Shown one piece after another: positions 59,640 to 64,000 of a stretch of DNA of 64,000 nt. The stretch comes from Malus domestica (taxonomy: Eukaryota; Streptophyta; Magnoliopsida; Rosales; Rosaceae). The DNA lies in the NCBI RefSeq assembly GCF_042453785.1, contig NC_091674.1, positions 19,503,001 to 19,567,000 on the forward strand. The letters are read 5' to 3'. The notes below the pieces were generated by a model. The model had not been told where the DNA came from. It made no database searches and was given only the letters and a program-made list of their open reading frames with translations. The position numbers and the translations under genes are program-made. The number at the start of each line of letters is the position of its first letter. Position 1 is the first letter of the stretch.

Positions 59640-60700
59640 ACAAAGGTTATATCTTTACTGTTGGAAATACCACAAATCTTAGAAGTCCACACAATAAACC
59701 TTATTTACAATGTCTTCGAATCATGCTAAGCTCACCATACCTTACTACTTCACACCTAAGTAGACACAGTTGAGAGCTCTTGTTGAGCATATTCGAAACA
59801 CTTGTAGACTGTCGAACAACTATTCATGAAGACAATGTCGACCAAATGATCCAAGTGGCTATGCCAAACTTCTTGTTGCTATCTACATTAGCAAAGCATC
59901 AGAAGATTAAAGTCAAGCAGATCAGATCCCAAGATAGCCTTGGCAATCTCTTCACAAAGTTAGTGTCAAAGTCTACCATCACGAAGCTTGTCCGAGGAGT
60001 TGGATTGCCTACACTATCTCATTTGCAATATTGGTAGTTCTTAGGGGGAGTTTTGTCATCTCAATGTGAGTATCTTGTAGTATACTCACTTGGCCTTAAT
60101 GTACTATTTTTCTTTTAGATCAAGATCACTTTTTCTCACTGGGTTTTTACTAACTTGACAAGGTTTTAACGAGGCACTTATATTAGACTAGTTATAACCT
60201 TGACATGTGCGTTTATCGTTGCTTGTTTATCTCAAGTGTTGACATTGCATTAACTCACATTTTCTCCTCAGACTAAGCTTCCCAGTGAGCAAGGTTTTGG
60301 TGAGACTGTACTTTTTATGGACCCTACTTGTGAGACTTGTGTATGCATTGCCTATGCCTGACGAGAAGACTTCATCAACTGCTTTCACATTTGCCTGATA
60401 ACACAATACGACTGCTTTTTTAGTTCTACACATTCCAAGGGGAGTGTTGCAGTTAGTATTATTATAGGAATGTGATTTTAGTGAACTAGAAATAAAAATC
60501 CTATAAGATCTAGAAAATCCTTTCCTTATGTGACTTATATTATTTGTAGGACAAGTAAAACCCTATGATTAGTATAAATAAAAGTATAAGGCCAAGAAAA
60601 AAAAAAATCATGCTAAGACAGTTAGCCCATTTCTCCATCTATCCCCATCCCCCTCTATCACATCTTTCAAATATGAGAAATATTCTCAAAAGTGAGACTT
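59640..60700 (+). mobile_element. 3' end of a decayed Ty1-copia element
   Basis: YIFTVGNTT at about 59646, TIHEDN near 59810, then IKVKQIRSQDSLGNLFTKLV and TITKLVRGVG (59900-60000) are the copia RNase H C-terminus, with shifts. AAGGGGAG at 60437-60444 is a polypurine tract, and an LTR starting TGTTGCAGTTAG follows at 60445, with AGTATAAATAAAAG as its TATA region. The 5' part of the element is missing. Confidence 0.75.
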
Positions 60701-61292
60701 TCCGTGGATTATCTGTCACCTAATATTTTGGCACAATGTTTTCAAATGTTGTATGATAATTGACGTTAAATTGTAAGGTGACAGAAAGTATATGAAGAGT
60801 CACTTTTTAAAAAGAATTATCTCAGAATTTCTCCATGTTATTTCCTACAACAATTTCATATTTTTTTTTTTAATTATTTATGAAATTTTTAATTTTTGAG
60901 TTAAATAAAAATGTAATCTTTTTTATTGAAGAAGAAACGATATTATTTTTGTCTTACAACAATTTTATAGATTTTATCAAATTATTAAATCATACCATAT
61001 ACGGGTGGACTCGTTTCGAGTCCAAATCCATTAAACCCTTTTTTATTTTATTTTTTTTGAATAAACGGGGTTAAAATCGAACATAAAACTGAAATCAGTT
61101 ATAAGTAAAAGAGGAATACTGTAATATTGAGCGGCTGATTGGCCCCTTTTTAAACCTTAAACATAATCGACCCAGAAACCGTCCCAACGTTCTGCCAAAC
61201 CAAAACCCTATAAACTAATCGTCCCGTTTTTAGCTCTTCCTCCTCTGACCGTCGTGGGCACAGATCGGAGCTCCAGTGACTGTGCGGATATG
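60701..61292. other. Intergenic DNA beside the gene-capturing element
   Basis: AT-rich, then a C-rich stretch (61150-61290, AAACCCTA-type motifs and CTCTTCCTCCTCTGACCGTC) like a plant 5' leader. No coding frame supported. Confidence 0.4.
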
Positions 61293-61538
61293 TGTTAGAA
61301 CCCAAATCTCAAACCCTAACTCAAACCTTAACTATTACACATAGAAGAGAAGGAAGGAGGAAGATAGAAGGAGCAGAGCTCCGATATTTTTGTATTGATT
61401 TGTTTTGTAAAATTCTGTTCTCCCTATTAGAGGAAGCTGGGCTCCTTTTATACAGACTATACTCCTTAAAATGCCAGCTGGCATATTTAACAATTCAAAT
61501 TCAAGTATAAACCTCAATTACATTTTGGGTTCATAACA
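61293..61538 (-). repeat. 3' LTR of a gypsy-type element carrying captured genes
   Basis: On the minus strand it starts TGTTATGAACCCAAAATG and ends GGTTCTAACA (TG...CA). It is directly preceded by the polypurine tract CAAGGGGGGAATAT (61539-61553). Length 246 bp. A TATA-like CCTTTTATACAGA occurs on the plus strand inside it. The partner LTR must lie beyond 64000. Confidence 0.8.
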
Positions 61539-64000
61539 ATATTCCCCCCTTGAAAATTAGCCTTGTCCTCAAGGCTTAAAATGGAATTGTGGAAGCCCTC
61601 CCAATTAGTTGCTGTCCTCAAAGCACCAACAAGTTGAATCCAAAGAAGGCACTCATCGGCAGATTCTTCCCAAGCCTTCTTCGAGTCAAACTCCTGAACT
61701 TCCTTAATCAACTTAAGGCATAAATCCCAACAGATAGGGAGAAGATTGATGAATTCTCTTTCTGAAAAACTAGTATCTTCACTGGGCAAACAAAGAGACC
61801 TACAAGCTGCCAATCTTACAGATAGGTCTTTGTCCTGTAGCAATTTGATAAAAGCCCCTTTGGATTCAAACACCTCACTCCTTTTGGCAACCAACTCCGC
61901 CAAAACTATATTCCCATAAGTCCTATACGCAAAAAGCAGAGATTTCCATATAATCACATCAGGTTCAATAGGTGTATCTCTGATGAATATTTCAACCTCA
62001 TTTAACAGATTAGCACGACCAAGAAGATCCCCCATGCATCTGTATTGTTCGATTCGAGGACTGAGCTTATAAATTTCAGTAATGGCTCCGAAATGGTGAA
62101 AACCTTTATCCACAAACCCACCATGACTGCATGCAGACAACCCGCCGCGGAATGTCGGCTTCACATCACTCGACGCTTCCATTTGTGAGAACATTTCCAG
62201 TGCTCCAACAGATTTCCCTTTCATAGCAAGACCAATTATCATGCCAATCAAGGCATTCTTCACCGATATGTTGGTGTAAAAGCCGCCTCTTTTGCAGTAT
62301 GTATGGACACATTTTTTATGGTCTAATGCACCCGAATGCTCGCACTCAGATATTACACAAACAACCATTGCTGCGTCAAAGTCATTGATAACCCAAGGTC
62401 GAGGGACAAGGTTTTGACAACTAACTAAAAAGGACATACTATACTTTGAGAAAACTTCTGCAAGCTGTGCATAAACAAGACCAAATATATTTCCAGCAAC
62501 CATTGCTTCGTCGTCAATAGAATCACTAAGATCCAGTACATTCTCAAGCAGGGATACGGCCTTGGCATTCTCTTCATCCACATGTCCCAACCGGTCCAAA
62601 GCCTTAATTCTTGACAAAGCTGAGATCATATACCCAAGAGCTGAAAGAGATTTATTGATGTTTTGAGATTCCGTAAGACTTTTCCCTTGAACTTCAGTTT
62701 TTTCTTGTCTCTCACTGCCACCCAAATTCAAAAGCCAAAGCTTGCTCATTGTGGACCCTTCAGCAAACTTAAGCTTAAGTACATCAGACTGTGTAACCAT
62801 CGCTTGATTTGCAGACACCATATTGTTGAATTCGGAAATCCCATCATCAAATTTATGCACTTCAGAAAAGAGTTGAGAATAGTCTTCATCCCTCGACTTG
62901 ACTTCACTTTCTAAATTGTCAGCAAGAGATATATGATATTCACAAGACAGAAACTGATCAAGAGATTGAAATCTGCCCACATGCTTTGATCGTAAAGAAA
63001 CTGTCAAACTCAAAGGGGAGGCTTCTTTTCTTTCTTTGAGAGATACAATATCAATGTCCTGATTGCAGTCTCTGTTGGTCCAATATGCAGCAACTTGTGT
63101 AGCAGCCATTGCATCATTGGCAGATGTTACAGCTGCTTTAGCAGCTGATGCTGAGTCTACAAACTGCATATGTCCTTTTTCACCACCAATTGTCCTGCGT
63201 GAAGAACTAATGTTTGGTTTATTAGTCTTAACAGATTGAGGCTGCACACTGTGCACAGGCATGCTGGTAGTACTACCAAAATTGCATCCTTGTATAAGCT
63301 CTTCTGGAGGCTTGAACAGCTCCTGTTCAGATTTCGATGTATCCCACTCAACGTGGTATTCCTTGGCTATCTCCTTCAGGAGTTTCAACTTTACTTCGCC
63401 CATAGGGATTCTAACAGAGAGCTTGTCAATCAGCATGCGATTCACACCACAGTTGGGACGTACATCAACAGCCTCAGATACAAAATCTTTACCATGCTTT
63501 TTCTCAAACACATTTGTTAGTGCGATCAGTTCAGAAATCTCAGAACACCTGGGATAGGCAAATATTAAACTAGCAATTCCTTCTTTGAGACTAGGCAGAC
63601 ACTCCATTTGCTCTGCGATGATAGAAAGTCTAGATACTACTAATTCACATAAGAGCTCAATGAACTCATTGGCAGCCACTGCCCATCCCCTCACAAAAAC
63701 TCTACCTAAAGCAATTGTACTTCCATATTCAAAACCAAGGTAGCAATTTAAGTCAAAATAATGGAGCTGGATGGCAAGATAGTCGAGATGGAGAACTTCA
63801 ATACTGTGAACCAGTGGCTGAATGAACATATTGTCATTCTGTCTCTTAGACATTTCATCAAACAGATCAAATGCATATAAATTTTTCTTCACAAATTTAC
63901 CCACAAGATACCAATTAACCCATCCAAATTTATCTTTCAGGTATGCACCGTAGTAATCAGTCAAAAGAGAAGGGAATGTAGCCTCCGAAGTTGCTAAAAT
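61514..64000 (-). CDS. Chimeric frame of captured gene pieces fused to a gypsy polyprotein tail (5' partial)
   Basis: An uninterrupted frame runs from the window edge (open upstream, so partial) to a TGA at 61514-61516 inside the LTR. Numbering codons from 63964: about 101-227 is an IST1 (DUF292) domain (ELLCELVVSRL, SLIFAYPRCSEI, RPNCGVNRMLIDKLSVR, LLKEIAKEYHVEWD); 266-302 matches the Ala-rich tail of such proteins (FVDSASAAKAA). 404-452 is a kinesin motor piece (SKLWLLNLGGSER, ESQNINKSLSALG), where the switch II DLAGSE is NLGGSE. 535-695 is a PLS-type pentatricopeptide E-region (LSACSHGGFVDKG, YRCMGDLLGRANL, PIEPDVIIWKSLLFA). 699-772 resembles a karyopherin such as KA120 (LLQDKDLSVRLAACRSLCL). 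773-816 is the C-terminus of a Ty3/gypsy polyprotein (TATNWEGFHNSI, LEDKANFQGGNIV). Codons 1-100 and 453-534 are unassigned. Introns are absent throughout. A working protein is unproven. Confidence 0.8.
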   Translation of the reverse strand: MLATSEATFPSLLTDYYGAYLKDKFGWVNWYLVGKFVKKNLYAFDLFDEMSKRQNDNMFIQPLVHSIEVLHLDYLAIQLHYFDLNCYLGFEYGSTIALGRVFVRGWAVAANEFIELLCELVVSRLSIIAEQMECLPSLKEGIASLIFAYPRCSEISELIALTNVFEKKHGKDFVSEAVDVRPNCGVNRMLIDKLSVRIPMGEVKLKLLKEIAKEYHVEWDTSKSEQELFKPPEELIQGCNFGSTTSMPVHSVQPQSVKTNKPNISSSRRTIGGEKGHMQFVDSASAAKAAVTSANDAMAATQVAAYWTNRDCNQDIDIVSLKERKEASPLSLTVSLRSKHVGRFQSLDQFLSCEYHISLADNLESEVKSRDEDYSQLFSEVHKFDDGISEFNNMVSANQAMVTQSDVLKLKFAEGSTMSKLWLLNLGGSERQEKTEVQGKSLTESQNINKSLSALGYMISALSRIKALDRLGHVDEENAKAVSLLENVLDLSDSIDDEAMVAGNIFGLVYAQLAEVFSKYSMSFLVSCQNLVPRPWVINDFDAAMVVCVISECEHSGALDHKKCVHTYCKRGGFYTNISVKNALIGMIIGLAMKGKSVGALEMFSQMEASSDVKPTFRGGLSACSHGGFVDKGFHHFGAITEIYKLSPRIEQYRCMGDLLGRANLLNEVEIFIRDTPIEPDVIIWKSLLFAYRTYGNIVLAELVAKRSEVFESKGAFIKLLQDKDLSVRLAACRSLCLPSEDTSFSEREFINLLPICWDLCLKLIKEVQEFDSKKAWEESADECLLWIQLVGALRTATNWEGFHNSILSLEDKANFQGGNIVMNPKCN

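Overview
This is a stretch of a plant nuclear genome. Genes with many introns, GT-AG junctions, an AT-rich background, dense nested transposons and plant-only families (UGT72-type glucosyltransferase, three-HMG-box protein, GAT1-like transporter, a Cassandra retrotransposon) all indicate a eudicot. The repeat families look like those of Rosaceae (apple/pear type). That is an inference from repeat style, not a proof.

Layout. 1-1761 is the 3' end of an LTR retrotransposon lying in an intron of a three-HMG-box gene whose last six exons occupy 1776-3321. A 1.65-kb hAT-like element follows (3843-5491), then a complete seven-exon GABA/amino-acid transporter gene (5881-9060). 10616-12059 is a TIR element with a complete Cassandra TRIM inside it. 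12759-18953 is a decayed Ty1-copia element whose 3' part holds a sequence module also found at the window start. A single-exon gene of unknown function with three internal repeats lies at 20309-21253. 21.3-36.9 kb is mostly repeats: SINEs, MITEs, a TIR element carrying a ribosomal protein L35 exon fragment, a minus-strand copia element with 154-bp LTRs, and a 57-bp minisatellite. 36903-40620 is a second, larger hAT-like element carrying about 1.9 kb of foreign DNA and a nested MITE.

42.0-57.8 kb is a tandem duplication of about 4.5 kb carrying a UGT72-type glucosyltransferase. The right copy (53744-55219) is intact. The left copy is a pseudogene with a 38-bp duplication, a nonsense codon and a very young 6.6-kb LTR element inserted in its coding sequence. 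The duplication junction lies at A-tracts of a SINE and a TIR element.

The most unusual object is at the right edge. A minus-strand reading frame of about 2.5 kb (61514 to beyond 64000) joins pieces that look like an IST1-domain protein, a kinesin motor, a pentatricopeptide protein and a karyopherin to the C-terminal tail of a Ty3/gypsy polyprotein. It ends inside a 246-bp LTR. It appears to be a gene-capturing LTR retrotransposon with a still-open chimeric frame.

The intact host genes (chromatin protein, amino-acid/GABA transporter, phenolic glucosyltransferase, unknown protein) do not form a pathway. Their proximity is ordinary for a plant chromosome. The linking theme is transposon-driven change: intron insertion, gene disruption, tandem duplication and repeated capture of gene pieces.
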